From: Heterobilharzia americana
Taxonomy: Eukaryota > Platyhelminthes > Trematoda > Strigeidida > Schistosomatidae
Reading direction: 5' to 3'
NCBI GenBank assembly: GCA_944470555.2
Contig: OX104130.1
Coordinates: 45,417,491 to 45,481,490 of the forward strand
Length of the DNA stretch: 64,000 nucleotides
The notes beneath the pieces were generated by a model. That model was not told the DNA's origin, did not search any database, and worked only from the letters and a program-made list of their open reading frames with translations. Positions 12,700 through 24,985 of this stretch are shown piece after piece (the stretch's first letter is position 1; each line of letters opens with the position of its first letter). Position numbers and translations under genes: made by a program.

Positions 12700-14250
12700 A
12701 GCGACCTTGTGATCGATTTCTACCTCCATCTAGTTATATTGGATTTTAGAACTGTCACCCTATGGTTACAGTGGTTTTGGGTCACCGCATGCAGAGTGCA
12801 CAAGTTTCACTTTGAGTTTAAAATTTATGTAATCCCGAAATGAAAAAGGGAAACATAAGTTGCTTATTCAGTTTAATAACTGAAATATTAACTTTCAGTT
12901 ATTTGATTCTGTTTGGTAAATCGAAATCTAGGATTTAAAAGTCTTTCTTATGTGTACATGATAAAGTTAGGATTATGTTCTACAAAAAACATACGGGACA
13001 TCTTGAACAAACAGCCAACATCGTCTAACAGACTTCTTCAGACCTTCAGGAATGAAATGCCACCTCAACACAACTGATGATATAACGATGTGCCATGATT
13101 TCATTTAAGACATGATGGGTTGATCTGATCGGTGATTGGGTACTTTTTAGTCGGAATATTATGTACAGATATTGTCACGGGGTCCGAGCTCAAGAATGAA
13201 ACTGAACAAGAGTTCCGTATATAGCTTCTATCGGACAAGGCCAAACACTACCTAAAGTGCTGTATTTTCAAAATGAAGGTCCAGTATATCATTAAACATC
13301 ATTTTTCGTTTCGTAGTAGTAAGATACCTCAGAAAACTTCATGTATAAAAAGGTTTTACCGTGGTGCCAAATATATCCCTCCCATCTACTGCAACTACCA
13401 CAGTGGAAAATTAAAATAAATATAATAGAATCCCTTTCGGAATAAACTTCATTGGCAAAATAACTTTCATCTTACTGATAAAACTACTTGTGACGCGCGA
13501 ACAGTTTGGAAACATAGAGATCTAAAAAACTACTTAGTCTCAGAGTCTGGTATATTTCCGTTGTGATAGATAGAATACTGTTGGAACGTTTCCTCAAGAA
13601 ACGTTACATTAACTTTTAACCTTCATGGGGTTCTTTTTTATAGGATTAAACAGTTCTCTTAGTAGTAAAGCATTGCTGGTCACCGCACACAAGGTGTAAC
13701 TCATAAACTTGTACGTGTTTGTTAAGTTACATTTTAACTTTGCAGCAGCTTCATCGATACTAGTCAATATCAGTGATTACCAATTTAAGCTGTTTTCTAA
13801 ACTATCACTGATACTTTCATCAAAACTCTGACGTTCATGTTCCAAGACGATATAACTGTGTTGCATACAGATTATCGTCTACCTTCCTTGTTTTTTTTAG
13901 TACCTAAATTACTGTAGAAGAACCATCGAAAAAATTTATGTTTTTCTCTTCGGTGAGAAAAAACACATTGAGAGTCCTTCAACGAGCCTGTTATCCCCTT
14001 TTTTGTGTTGCTATAGAGTCAACAGTAAAAGGCTCCTGTAAAAAAGAATTCCCACTGTCATTTAAATAATGCTCACATTTTGTTACTACTTACAAGTAGC
14101 ACTGGAGACTGGAAACAAAAAATATTTTTATAACCAAATCTCATACCGCTATCACAGCTATCCTCCTAATTCACAACACTAACAGAACTTTTGATATAGC
14201 CAAGGTCTGGCTGACTGATTTTATTGATGATAAGGGATGACTGAAAGTGA
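12700..14250. other. Unassigned DNA
   Basis: Nothing could be supported here. A short GGTCACCGCA block occurs near 12780 and again, imperfectly, near 13678, which may mark an undescribed minor repeat. Confidence 0.35.
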
Positions 14251-14261
14251 ATGGCCAGCCT

Positions 14262-14340
14262 AGGTAGTCTTACTTTTAGAACCACTGGCCCATAAAGTAC
14301 CTAAAAGGTACTTCACTAAGTGATCTGCGAGACCCCGTTG
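14262..14340 (-). repeat. tRNA-derived repeat, pair with 25.97 kb
   Basis: On the minus strand an A-box-like block (GCAGATCACTTAGTGAAG) precedes a degraded B box (GTGGTTCTAAAAG). The layout and sequence match the segment at 25975-26070, whose corresponding blocks are GTAGATCAGTTAGTAGAGC and GTGGTTGGAACG. The two are diverged copies of one tRNA-derived family. Confidence 0.4.
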
Positions 14341-14349
14341 TTAATCAGG

Positions 14350-16555
14350 TTCTAACTTTACTTTAATCCCTTACAGCTTTGTCCTGCTGTTGTATGAGTC
14401 CATGATATGTAACTGTTCGCTCACCATAGTTAAAGTGGCTTCTCAGCCAGGTTTTTACCTCACTCATGAAAAAGGTTAGTTTTTATCACCTGGAAAAATT
14501 TCGCTACAAAAAGCAAACATGTTACTCACTAAGTGACAATTATTATTCTAACCGTCACCATCTAACTAAAGTAACCCACAGGATCATCAGATCAATCTGA
14601 ATGTTAAGTGTACGAGAACAATTTTGTATTTTCTTCATAAAAATCTTCAGCAATGAAAGATGAGCACCAAAGTGAAGTAAAACACTTTGTGGAATTCCCA
14701 GTGGCATCTCAGTCCTCATCCGAACCCTGATATAGTGGACCACAATGAGGTATTTTAGAACTGATTCCAAACTGTCTCACCACTAACATTGTTCACACTA
14801 TCTCATACTTTGCACTCAGACATTTATTTTGTGGTTTTTGTTGTTATACTTGTATGCTGGCTTCATGCTGTTCAAGCCATCGCTACTTTTGAATCTTTTT
14901 TAATCTCAACAGGATGCCCTCATTCGTTTGACACATTAGTTTCTCAGTTGAGTTTTGAATCAGTAAGATTCTGTTTCCATGATGCATTCCTACAGTAAGA
15001 TGTCTGGTACAACCATCCTCTAATCACCAAGCCATTCAAACCTACTAACTTCCTAGTTTGAATAATAATGAGGATCTAGCAATATACTTGTTTGTTTAGG
15101 ATTCTAGAAGGCTTCACTGGTGATGCATTCTGTATCTTAAATTCCCGTAAAAAACGTAGTATGGCGCTTTGAATACGCTCTCCTTATGTCAGCCGGAAAA
15201 TTATCCCTTATGTACGAATTCCAAGATACCATTGTTCAGCCCTACTTGTGTTGGTGTTTAAGTGAGTGCTATAATAGAAGTTGTACCACTCAACTAGATC
15301 CCCAGTAACAGTTTTTAGTACAGTGTTACGCAGTACGGACTAATAAAACTGAGAAATAAAGGATGACAAGAACAATATATCTTAATTATCTCAACAGATC
15401 TCGAGACAAAATGCAAGCCTTATACAGATTAAGATGAGATCTACTATGTGAGTGACTTTCCAACCTCCTGTTACTTTTAGATGTGGTATATGGGTTAGAT
15501 ATCTCCCAGCGGCATAGAGTCATTTAAGTGGTGAATAAAAACACTTCACTTACAAGTCTGACAATTAGTATGATCTTCGACAGCTCTCCATAGATCCAGA
15601 CATACCTCTAGTTGCTGTCACCTTCCAGTGCAACCATCATCGAAGTACTACTTGGTTTTTTCTTTCTATACTCAGGTTTAGACCCAGCGAGATCAGGTTG
15701 CAATCAAATACTAATTACTTTGGCACATTAAAAATAGCCCTTTCGCTTGAAATAACTTTGAGACTATGATGACGCTCTACTATTTGCTAAGGTTATATTT
15801 CATTTTTTGATGGCAATTTCAGCCATGATCTTGGGCAAATCAGAATGAGAAAATTAGTCACATCTAGCACTGTAACTATTTTACAAAGGTAGCCAGATTC
15901 GCAGCTAACTAATCGTCACTTAAAAAGCTTAAATAATTACTGACTGTACTTATAGAACACCTCAGAATTAGCAAAGTAATTCGCCCACAGTCTGAAAGTA
16001 TGCAGCGTTCCTTCACGCTCCTTGTTTTCAAGTGCTTTGCATCTTCATGACATCAATATGTCTATTTTAGTGTTGTGATTTGCGTAAGTCCTTTACGTGA
16101 AAATTGAAACATAGCCTATACAGGAACTGACAAACATACTGAAAAGAACATGTGATCGAAACTGAGGCAACAACTACACTTGAAAATATCCAAAGGCAGA
16201 TCTAAGTATTCTGAATCACTGATAAAATGCAATGCTCTGTGTGACATTTGACACGCTAGTTATCAGCTTTCGAAGAAACCTCAAATACTAAGAGAAGCAT
16301 CCAAGAAGACCAATAATTTGGCCTAATTATCCACAAATCTCTATCTCAGTGTTTTTTGCTCAGCAGTCCGTTATCACTGACCCATTTAGTGAAAAAACAT
16401 CTAGAAATTATTCATAATACCCATTAGTCATTAAGTACTCATTTCAAGAGCCCTAACCCAACTACTTAAGAGGAATCAAGACCTAGTTCAAAGAAGTGAC
16501 CATAACATTTGAGAACACAATGCAGACCTGGAGTACTACATCGCACCAAGACAAG
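14350..16555. other. Unassigned DNA
   Basis: No supportable gene. A hydrophobic open frame at 14789-14998 has no homologue I recognise and no convincing splice or start context. Confidence 0.4.
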
Positions 16556-16559
16556 ATTA

Positions 16560-16920
16560 TCATCTCACTGAGGTTCGAAACGAAAGCATTTGCTATATTT
16601 TTATCACCGGAGTAACAATACGAAGCCAGACTCATTAAAAGTATTGACACCCATCATACTTCACAGGCTTTTCAAAATTTGTGTAGGGTGATTCCTGAGA
16701 AGCAGTCTGTTTTCATTCAGATTACCGATTCATTGATCAACTTTCCACATTTGTCATGATACCCTAACAACATCCCACAGATTACACAATGGCTGGAACT
16801 TATTTCCTTGATATTAGGTTTTTATTTAACTCACTGGACTTAAATATGGTATCAAAATGTTATTTACAGAGGGTAGCTTTTGAAAGGGTCTACACCAAAA
16901 CGTGCCAGGTAAAGTTAAGA
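16560..16920 (+). pseudogene. Decayed LINE reverse-transcriptase fragment
   Basis: Across shifting frames the translation resembles the RT fingers and palm. A segment reading KVLTPIILHRL is like the SKI..RIIL.RL motif. An FIDQLSTF segment is like the DQIFTLR motif after AGFR. At about 16795-16860, FLDIRFLFNSLD corresponds to RT motif A, with the catalytic Asp present. It resembles the RT of the family B element most closely but is far more diverged and broken by frameshifts. Element ends were not found. Confidence 0.5.
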
Positions 16921-17097
16921 TAAATAATCACTTATAAAAATTATTCCAAAATAGTAGTAAGGTCAAGTAAGTTAACCTGTTTTAGACTTTCTTTTTCAGC
17001 TTTGCTATTGATGACACTTTCCAGGCATCATTAGAAGTACTGTGTATTAGTGTAAATCAGCTGCTAGAATGGGGGTATTTCAACCCTGAATGTACAA

Positions 17098-17283
17098 ATG
17101 GCATTATCTTATCGTGACTACATACACGTTACTGCTACCTCGCCTAATTATTTGATGATCTTTGTCTTAAACAATGGCAAGTACTTTTCACCCTTAAAGC
17201 ATTTTTACAAGAAGGGTGGTAGTTTATTCAGGAACCCATCACTGGTAGCAAGGAATAAACAACAAATCCTAGTGTTTGGGTAA
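17098..17283 (+). other. 61-codon open frame of unknown status
   Basis: A short frame with ordinary amino-acid composition, a basic middle and no recognisable domain. No strong splice signals flank it. It may be chance, or part of the host transcription unit suggested by the exon candidate at 18704. Confidence 0.12.
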
Positions 17284-17512
17284 CTGAATGAGTAATGATG
17301 GTATTTCCGACTGATTACAGAGAACAAAAGTGGAATGTATCACTTTTGGTCATTTCGTCAAGACTATTTCAGGTAACATTTCGAAGTTGGTTTGATTATA
17401 AACGGTCTGATATATACCGCTTCAATGCAGGTGGAGCAGCTGTGTGTTTGTAAAACCTAAGGTATCTCACCCAAAGATCCACAGTAACTCTGCGTCTTCC
17501 ATCACCTTGATT

Positions 17513-17577
<65 letters not shown>
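17513..17577. repeat. (TCTG)n(TC)n compound microsatellite
   Basis: A tetranucleotide TCTG run (about 17513-17541) passes directly into a TC dinucleotide run (to 17577). The short frames crossing it on the minus strand read as Arg-Glu and Thr-Asp repeats and are artefacts. Confidence 0.95.
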
Positions 17578-17579
<2 letters not shown>

Positions 17580-18703
17580 ATAAAGCAACGGGAATAAAAT
17601 GTAAGTAACACTGAAGTCAGGTAACGTATTTTTATTCTCAGGATAAATGGAAATTCGACACTTGTCATCTTGAAACACCTGTTCTCCAATCATAGCAGTG
17701 AAGTAGGTGCATCGTTCCCGTAACTGTTATATAATGCACTTTGTGTCAGCCTTTCAAAAGGTTGGTCAACGTATGACTAAGCTAGAAGACATATATAGTG
17801 AGTTATAATTAGTTAATACATTGCAAATCTAAGGGTAAATTAAGAACAACTCATAACTTCAAAATTATCAGATATGGTTTGTGGTTGCAGTCAGCGACGA
17901 TCGTCTTTACCAGTTTAGTCTCCTGTTACCGGAAAGTATTGCTAACCTAGTGAAACACTATAGAGTTGTTCCTCTGACAATACAGTTATATTTTTTGTTC
18001 TACCGCGTTTTTGTCATAAAAATTCATTAATTTGTCTGCATGAAGTGATGCTTGGTACAACACTTTCCGCGATTTTGTGTTGAGTAAATGAGAAGGTATG
18101 ATTCATCTTCAAAACAGTCCATCAATTTTAGTAAAACGCGAAGTGGTGTAGTAAATTTTCGTGGTTTAGACAGTAAACCATCAGTTCAGCAATTCACAGT
18201 TTGACAGGCTGACGTTAACGCTATGTAAAGTTGTTCGAAATTCCTTGGTCATTTAGATATAAAGAATTTGAGGGGCACTGTTCTTCATGTAGTGCGTTTA
18301 GAAACAGGATAGTTTTATCCTGAGCTCACCAAGTACCGAGTATAATCAGTCTCTAAGTCTGCTACACAACATGTAAAGAAGTAATAACTGATGCTCAAAA
18401 CTTATTTACATATTATAAAACCAGAGATACTTAATCAATACGTTCATCGATTGCTTTATGCAAGAGGACTTGTACCATCATTATGTGACTCAGGTTTCGC
18501 CTATAAATGTTACAAGCTTATGGATAAGTGGATAAACAACAAAACGCATGTCAGTAATAATAAATGAACAAGAAAATCAAGGAACAAATCAATGATAAAT
18601 GTAATAATTAGATAATATGTGTCCATGGTCCACTGGGCCAGGTTTTTTAACCATCATACTTTGAAATACTGGTTGTTAACCTATTTTTCCTCTTTCTGCA
18701 TAG

Positions 18704-18801
18704 GTGATCAAGACATAGTTATTCCAACAGAAATAAATGAAATCCTTAAAATAATGACACATTGCATATTCCATTCTAGTAGAATGCATTCGTGTGAATA
18801 G
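18704..18801 (+). CDS. Candidate terminal exon of an unknown host gene
   Basis: A strong polypyrimidine tract and acceptor (TTTTTCCTCTTTCTGCATAG) ends at 18703. The following frame encodes about 32 residues (begins GDQDIVIPTEINEIL, ends HSCE) before TAG at 18799-18801. The exon would start in phase 1, the first Gly codon being completed by the previous exon. The composition is mixed and soluble, unlike the surrounding A+T-driven noise. No domain is recognised, no upstream exon was matched to it, and no AATAAA was noticed close downstream. Confidence 0.35.
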
Positions 18802-19865
18802 CCCAAGATTACCACCACTTTATTATTTGCCAGTTCGGTAAAACGTTGTAAAAGTTTTGAAACGAAAAATCTTTCAAACTAAAATTATTTTAAAATATGC
18901 TTGATAGTAACAAATGAGAATTTCACGATATACACTTACTGTAATCATATCCTATTTCTGGAAAACATTTTCGCAAACATAAGCTGGTGATTACTGAGTT
19001 GACTATTAATAATTACTGTATCATTACAATTTTTTTGCAGTTCTGAGTACTACTGAAGGTCATAAAAGCAAGTAATATGTTGTAGCAAGTAAGAAAATTG
19101 ATTCTATACCACGGTGTTGCGTATTTGTTACTATAGAATTTAAGTTGGATAGCAACAATCTTTTGACCAAGACGAAAATACTATCGAGAACAAAATGGCT
19201 GTAATTATCATTCTGCATGTTTTACTATTCTTTAAAATTACTTATCAAACTAAAACCCCAGTGAAAAATTCCATGGTCGTAGAACTGAATGAAATGGGTA
19301 TGCATAAATGTAATTAAAAAAGTTTACATCTCCCCTGCTGAAGTATGATAGGGATAGAACTTGAGTTTGGAACATTCTAAGTAACATTATATAGACGGAT
19401 CAAAAATACCCTCTGAAATAAAGCGAAATGACTATCTTATCATTTATGCACATTAATGTATTGAAAATTCTTACCTCTATGCCATACAGTATTCTCATTT
19501 TCATCCTTAGTCCTACCAATCCGCACCATGGTAAACAAGGGTAGCAGGTTTTCTCATTCATAGCTTTTGTCAATTGATGCAGCACACAGAAGTAGCAGAA
19601 AACTGCATAACAGCCTATTTTTATTTTAACCAGTGAATAGATAGAAGGAAAATATTTCAGATGTTTCTTGAACTTCGTATGCAGTGATAAAAAATAAGAC
19701 TAATGCTAAACTTCAGAAGCTACTTGGGGGAAAATGTGCAGCCACAATCTGACTACTTGTGGAAGTGAACAGTAGGGAGTGTATCTAGTGTCTAATAAAC
19801 CACATTTTTATTGATTGGGGACTAATTATCAACCCATTTCATTTTATCTAGGCCTCATTTCAAAC
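18802..19865. other. Unassigned DNA
   Basis: Nothing supportable. It precedes a SINE-like copy. Confidence 0.4.
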
Positions 19866-19869
19866 TAAC

Positions 19870-19995
19870 TTCTATCGATCATCATGCAATGCTACCACTC
19901 GGCCAGAAGACTCACCATCGTGGTGCACCTTGATAGACACAACCAGCAGAAACCCATAGACCTAGGTTTAATGTTTACTGGCACCCATCAGGAAC
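19870..19995 (+). repeat. SINE-like repeat, family 'palindrome' (copy 1)
   Basis: The segment shares a distinctive order of blocks with copies at about 40300-40560 and 50993-51245: TCGATCAT, TGCAATG, a GGTGCAC block, and a CCTAGGT block. All copies are imperfect. The translated frame across it (19884-20219) is similar to the minus-strand frame at 50979-51191 only because the DNA is repeated, so it is not treated as a gene. Confidence 0.5.
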
Positions 19996-20312
19996 AAGAA
20001 CTTGAGACCTCGACGGAAATAAAATCCTGTCTGAAACTCGAAACAATGTCACTTATTGTTTCAGTTACAGATTTAACTACTGAGCTATTTGAGCGGCAGC
20101 TGATCTCTTCTGAAACTAATAAGCACCAGGAAGCTTTAATAGTCTCCCTAGAGATCTGTTTATTAGTTCTGTTTTTGTTACAGGCACAGCTGATAAAAGG
20201 AAAGACTATGAGCCACTGAAAAGCCAGGCTTACCATCTAATAACTAAGCTTTGCCAATATTCATGAATTATAGGACTTGATGAAACTGTAGCCTCACGAA
20301 TAAATGCTACAA

Positions 20313-20323
20313 CTGCAAAATAT
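20313..20323. repeat. Target-site duplication, left copy
   Basis: CTGCAAAATAT, repeated exactly at 20941-20951, flanks the truncated family B insertion. Confidence 0.9.
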
Positions 20324-20940
20324 CATCATCATCATTATCAACATAGGACCAGGCATTACTGCGTAACGGTCCGAGTTGCCACACCTCATATCAGCACATC
20401 AAGTAAAAAGGTAGTGAGGTGAAGGATGAAGATAAGTGAATGCAGTCAAAAGAAATATAAAGTAGGAGAAGAAAGGAAAGAGGAGTGACAAAATAGTGAG
20501 ATTCGGTATAGCGTTGTTAAGATGAGGATAATGTGTGTATACATCTGCGCCACTGACTTCGGTCCTGAGCCATATCACCTAGGGTCTCCAACCACTGGTT
20601 CCTCTTGTCCCGTGGACCCCAACCACCTAGTCTGCATCGTCCTACATGGCTTAAACCAACAGTCAGAGACTTCATACATTGGTGCCATGTTTTAGTCTGG
20701 CCACCTCGGGCCTTTTTCCAGCCTGAACCCACCTCAGCCAACATTGTGTGACGAGGCAATCGGTGACTAGGCATACGTAGTACGTGTCCCAACCATCTCA
20801 GTCGATGAAGGTTCACAACCTCGTCGACTGACTTACCTCTTCTCCCTAAAAATCTACACCTAACTTCTGCATTACTCACATGGTGACACCACGGAATACG
20901 TCCTATACTACGAAGGCAACGGTGGTCAAATACCTGTAAC
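20324..20940 (-). mobile_element. 5'-truncated RTE-like insertion (family B)
   Basis: A 617-bp minus-strand copy of the 3' end of the family B element, aligning with about 48040-48638 of the full-length copy. It carries the end of the ORF, the 3' UTR and a (TGA)n tail, seen on the plus strand as ATCATCATCATCATTATCA from 20323. A perfect 11-bp target-site duplication bounds it, showing target-primed reverse transcription with early 5' truncation. It is less damaged than the 7.4 kb copy. Confidence 0.95.
20517..20879 (-). pseudogene. C-terminal 120 codons of family B RT protein
   Basis: The frame encodes the post-RT C-terminal region typical of RTE-like proteins, including RLRWLGHVLRMP and RNQWLETLGDMAQ..SQWRRC. 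It lacks the endonuclease and RT domains because the insertion is truncated, so it is inactive. The frame is uninterrupted here, whereas the same region of the full-length copy at 47835-48440 is broken. It therefore preserves a better version of this segment. The ATG at its start is only an internal Met. Confidence 0.85.
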
Positions 20941-20951
20941 CTGCAAAATAT
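20941..20951. repeat. Target-site duplication, right copy
   Basis: CTGCAAAATAT, identical to 20313-20323. Confidence 0.9.
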
Positions 20952-21229
20952 ACAATATACTGATCACCAGTAGTGATGCAAATCTGATCAACAAGCACAA
21001 TGCAGTTGTCTTAAGCTTTCTATTTTTACATCTTAGGATATAAACTTCTTCGATATTGAGTATTTGTCTCAAATATGAAAACTGAGAGGCATAAAGCTCA
21101 TTTTCATGGACCATGCCATTCTGTGAATGTTAATACAGTGCTGTTTTGCGTCTCTTAATAGTCATTACACATTCCTTCACAGGAATATCGAAAAAAAAGA
21201 CGGTTAACGTAGTTATATGATTACTTTTT

Positions 21230-21660
21230 ATGGTGAGTAATCCAAATAAATATGAAATACCTTTTCGATTGCATATTTTTTACTCACACCTTCAAGGTTC
21301 ACCAGATTGCCCACTGAAACAATTTAAGGCTGACAGCCCTCTTTTTCCCCTAATCTCTAATGGCAAGTACCAATTCACATGTACATGCCAAAACAAATAC
21401 ATTGGACGAACAGACAGAAATCTTTGTGATCTAACATCTGAGAAACTGGAAAATGTCAAATTCTTCAACTAAACCATCGTTCGCCACTTTACTGACATTG
21501 TACATGAAGCTGACATCCAGCATTCGTTTAATATAATTAACAAGTAGGTAAATTTGAACTTGCTGCGTTTCACTGAAGTGATGGCCAGTGAACGATTAAA
21601 ACATGGCTTATACATTCAGAAAGATAAGGTTATCAGTCTATACTTACTATGGAAGAGTCT
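21230..21660 (+). pseudogene. Penelope-like element, GIY-YIG endonuclease end
   Basis: The first frame (to 21472) contains NGKYQFTCTCQNKYIGRTDRNL. This fits the GIY-YIG endonuclease of Penelope-like elements, where YxI/FxCxC is followed by YIG.T.R.L. After a stop, the reading continues with RHFTDIVHEADI, a LLRFTEVMA block and a final QKDKVISLYLLW, which match the conserved tail of the same proteins (usually ...RFaEa...Qk..vi.LnLpW). Only the C-terminal endonuclease part is present, with stop codons. It is a dead fragment; its RT domain is not next to it. Confidence 0.7.
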
Positions 21661-23400
21661 TCATGTTTTTCATAATCACGATGTCTTCACACATCATAAT
21701 TAATCCAGACACCTTTATTGTTGTTTCGTTTCACATTCTTGACCTTATTTTCTGAATCCTACTCGTCATATTTTCTTAGCAGGCATGAATCCTTTAAAAA
21801 ATTTTTTCATGTGACATTTTGCAATACGTTGGATACATCTGTTCACCACCTTTTGTCCAAATCCCACTATAAGACATTCGTTGAATCTTCTTATTTATGA
21901 TCAACCTTATCATTAATTCTTGTATTTCTGTTCCCCTACTTAGTGTAACTTCAACTGCATAACATCGATGTTATCTTCTTTTCAAGTTGATAATATTCTA
22001 CCGAATTGATTCATATATCCAAAAGCTATGTATATTTTCGTATTAGAACCGTTTTACTTTGTACGTAACTGACTTTTATCTCAAATTTTCTTAGAATACG
22101 AATAATCTTGATTTCCTTAATCGTTAATCTAACTTGAATAATCTACCTAGGCAAATTCATGCTACTTTTAGAGATATTTTATTTACTATAACATTGTGTT
22201 TCTGATTATTATTATTATTATCTGCTTTTCAAACAATTTATCTCCTTTACACTGTTTAATATGTCACGTAGTTAGACGTACGCAGTGCACTTCTGATAGA
22301 AGTAAGTCGAACCTTCACTATTCTAGTCTTTGGTCACCAGAGTAAATAACTCATTTTCAAGCGTCAGGGTGTGCACTGCTTTATTCCATGCTGCATAAGT
22401 TAGAATTTAAAGTCGCTTTTTTCGAAGACAAATGTAAACACATGATGTCGGTCATATGCAATTCAAAACCATTAGATTAGAGTATTTGACTTAACACTTA
22501 AATGTAATTATTTATACAATCGTCTATTCTTATCGTAGAAAAATATTATGTATGCATATACTTAACAAAAGCAATTTTCAGCTAACCCCAATCTCTATTT
22601 CGGCAACAGTAACAAATTCCTCCATTCCACTGGCGGTGAGGCGGTGGTACTAGGGTAAGGTCACGAGGTGGGTAGATTTCCCTGGTTGATCAAGTATAAC
22701 TCCAACTTCATCTTTAGATTTCATATGTATTTAATCCACAGTGTATATCTAAAGATAAAATAGACTTCCGTAACTAGTTGAAAAAAATAATCAATGATTC
22801 ACAGAAATTTATCTTTCAGTCAAATGAAAAATTAAATAGTCTTGTAATTTTTAAGCACATTTAACTCGATCAACGGTATGTAGTAGACAAAATGAGGGTG
22901 ATTAGATGACAAAGAAAATAATTAACTTATGAACCAATTATTGCTGGCAACTTTTTCGGTAGAAACAAATCACTTTTAGAGTTTTCAATTGTCATACTTG
23001 ACTGAAATAGCTAATAAATTAGTTTTAGAGCTAATTTATTGATTGTTACAAATTAAGAAAACTATTTTTATGATATTCATGGTGTTTAGTAAATAAGCCA
23101 ACTTAAATCGATACGAAAATATTAAAACTGCTTTATTCCACCTTTGAGATACTATTGTCCTAAAAATGTATTACTTCATTTTCACCCACTTTATTTATAT
23201 GGCGAGTATACAAAACCTTCAACAACTTATTCTCTTTTGATAGGTGATTAAAATGTTCGAACAGATTTCCTATTAGTGTAAAAGCCACTTTACAAAATTT
23301 AAAGCATATTACACTTCTGACCAAAAAATAACCAGGGTGATGTGAAAGACATATTTTATGGTGAATTATTGCAAATATTAAACAACTCTCATACATACAT
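21661..23400. other. Unassigned A+T-rich DNA
   Basis: Nothing supportable apart from a short ATT run near 22206. Confidence 0.4.
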
Positions 23401-23405
23401 TGATC

Positions 23406-23475
23406 ATTGGATGGTAACTAATGTGGCTGTCAATTCTTAGATGCTGAGCGCCGGTCGAAATCTCCCAGTTAACTT
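23406..23475 (+). repeat. tRNA-like repeat, pair with 24.72 kb
   Basis: GGTAACTAATGTGGCTGTC is followed after about 20 bases by GGTCGAAATCTCC, a good B box (about 23454). The leading block recurs at about 24722 (GGTAACTAATGTAGCTATC), so it belongs to a dispersed tRNA-derived family. A cloverleaf is not convincing. Confidence 0.4.
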
Positions 23476-23719
23476 CGCAATGTGGCCATTAACTTGCCAT
23501 CAGCCATATGATATTATAAGTCATGGTAGTTATATTTGGACATCAAAATATTTCGACCAGTGAGGAACACTTTAGATTTATCACGTACATTGATTGCCAT
23601 CTGGTGACAGATTCATATTCATAATACCCTATGATGACGCACTCTTTCTAACTCTAAAAACCACTTATTATTTCGCCCTAAAACATTTCGTTTTGATGCA
23701 CTATTGTAGACCTATTAGC

Positions 23720-24004
23720 CTATAATAGACTTTTTTGTTTGTTTTTCACTGCTATAAACACGGTGGTACACCTTTTGAAAATGACTCGTCGAAAAGATTT
23801 CCTTCGCTGAATTACTTTGTGTCTATGCAGTTGTGTAGAAACTAGAGTTCCACCTGTGATTCTTACCAACCTCACTGACTGCCGAAGGTAAAGACTGGCC
23901 TTCTTTGGAACTAGATTACGTAGGAAAATTGCCCGCAGAAATGTAAGAGATGCAGCTATATGATCCTTAGTGCTCAGTACTGCGGCACTGCTGGAAAGCA
24001 ACAT
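23720..24004 (-). other. 94-codon open frame, possible exon or repeat
   Basis: A minus-strand frame rich in Leu, Arg and Lys, with no recognised domain. A possible acceptor (TGCTTTCCAG) and a possible donor (GAGGTTG before GTAAGA) would delimit an exon of about 125 bases within it, but no partner exon was found. The region is slightly richer in G+C than its surroundings. Origin unknown. Confidence 0.18.
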
Positions 24005-24715
24005 AAAAATGACATTGAGTGGTTTGAACTACCATAGGCTGGTCTGAAATTTAAGCGCATGACAACCAGTTTCAAGCAGATCACAGAAAGACAAGGCCAC
24101 ACGCTGTACACAAATCACCATTTTTATTATTTGAATATCAGTTTCTGTTGCCATGATGATAAATAGGGGCTAGCAACCGAATTCAAGCTGCCTATTTCAT
24201 TTCATTCATCACTATTTGGCTGAACTTATATGCCACCTAGTAAGCATTTTCGCTCCTACTGAAACTTGGAATAATCACAAACCGATTTTAGATGGTGATA
24301 CACGATTTACCAAGCCATTTATTTAGGAATGCTCCCTGGTGTCCTTAGACCGCGGTTAGGAGTTATTGCTTGTAATTTCGTATCGTTGATTTGTTTGGGT
24401 TATGTCGACCATGTATATGTACAGTAGCCTCCATGTAATTTTATGGGACCAGTAGTAGAATTTCTCTTTTCGTTAGTCTATAAAAGTCATTACTGGAGAC
24501 AACAGTAGGCCAACATTTGGTTCATATGCTACAACTGTTTTGTACACAATAATCAGTTTTAATAACCCTAAACAGTAATGTGAAACCTAGAAACATCATT
24601 TTTTCCTGTAGGTGAGAGTGAGAGCAAATATTTCTTTGTAGAACAAGATTATACCTGTTTTCTAAGAAGTGTAGATAGTTTTATTAATTTATTGACGTAA
24701 TTATGTATCTAGGTA

Positions 24716-24765
24716 ACTGAACGGTAACTAATGTAGCTATCAAATCCTAGGTATATCAGCTATAT
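24716..24765 (+). repeat. Second copy of the 23.4 kb tRNA-like repeat
   Basis: About 40 bases match the leading block of 23406-23475 with a few substitutions. The B-box part is lost. Confidence 0.35.
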
Positions 24766-24904
24766 ATCATGGTGCAATACGACAGTACACATCAGTGCAT
24801 TCTAATATTAAATATTATTTGTCGATTGTCAGAAATCACTGACCTAGATTCTATACTTGTTATCATTACCTGGTGAAGTGTGTCTGAAATCATAAAAAGA
24901 CCCA

Positions 24905-24985
24905 TATCCCTATGAAGAAGCAGACATGCATCATTCAGCGCTGAATCCACAGAGCGTACCGCTAAACTATCCAAGTCATAACCAT
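24905..24985 (-). repeat. tRNA-like fragment with strong A box
   Basis: On the minus strand, GGATAGTTTAGCGGTACGC matches the polymerase III A box well. A B box at tRNA spacing is not clear, so this is a decayed tRNA-derived sequence and not a gene. Confidence 0.3.

Noticed and set aside
17396..17693. Minus-strand frames with long Arg-Glu and Thr-Asp runs
   Set aside because: They are translations of the TC and TCTG microsatellite, without other protein features.
19884..20236. Open frames on both strands, apparently conserved with 50979-51191
   Set aside because: Their similarity comes from the underlying SINE-like DNA repeat. Reading frames are not preserved among the three copies.
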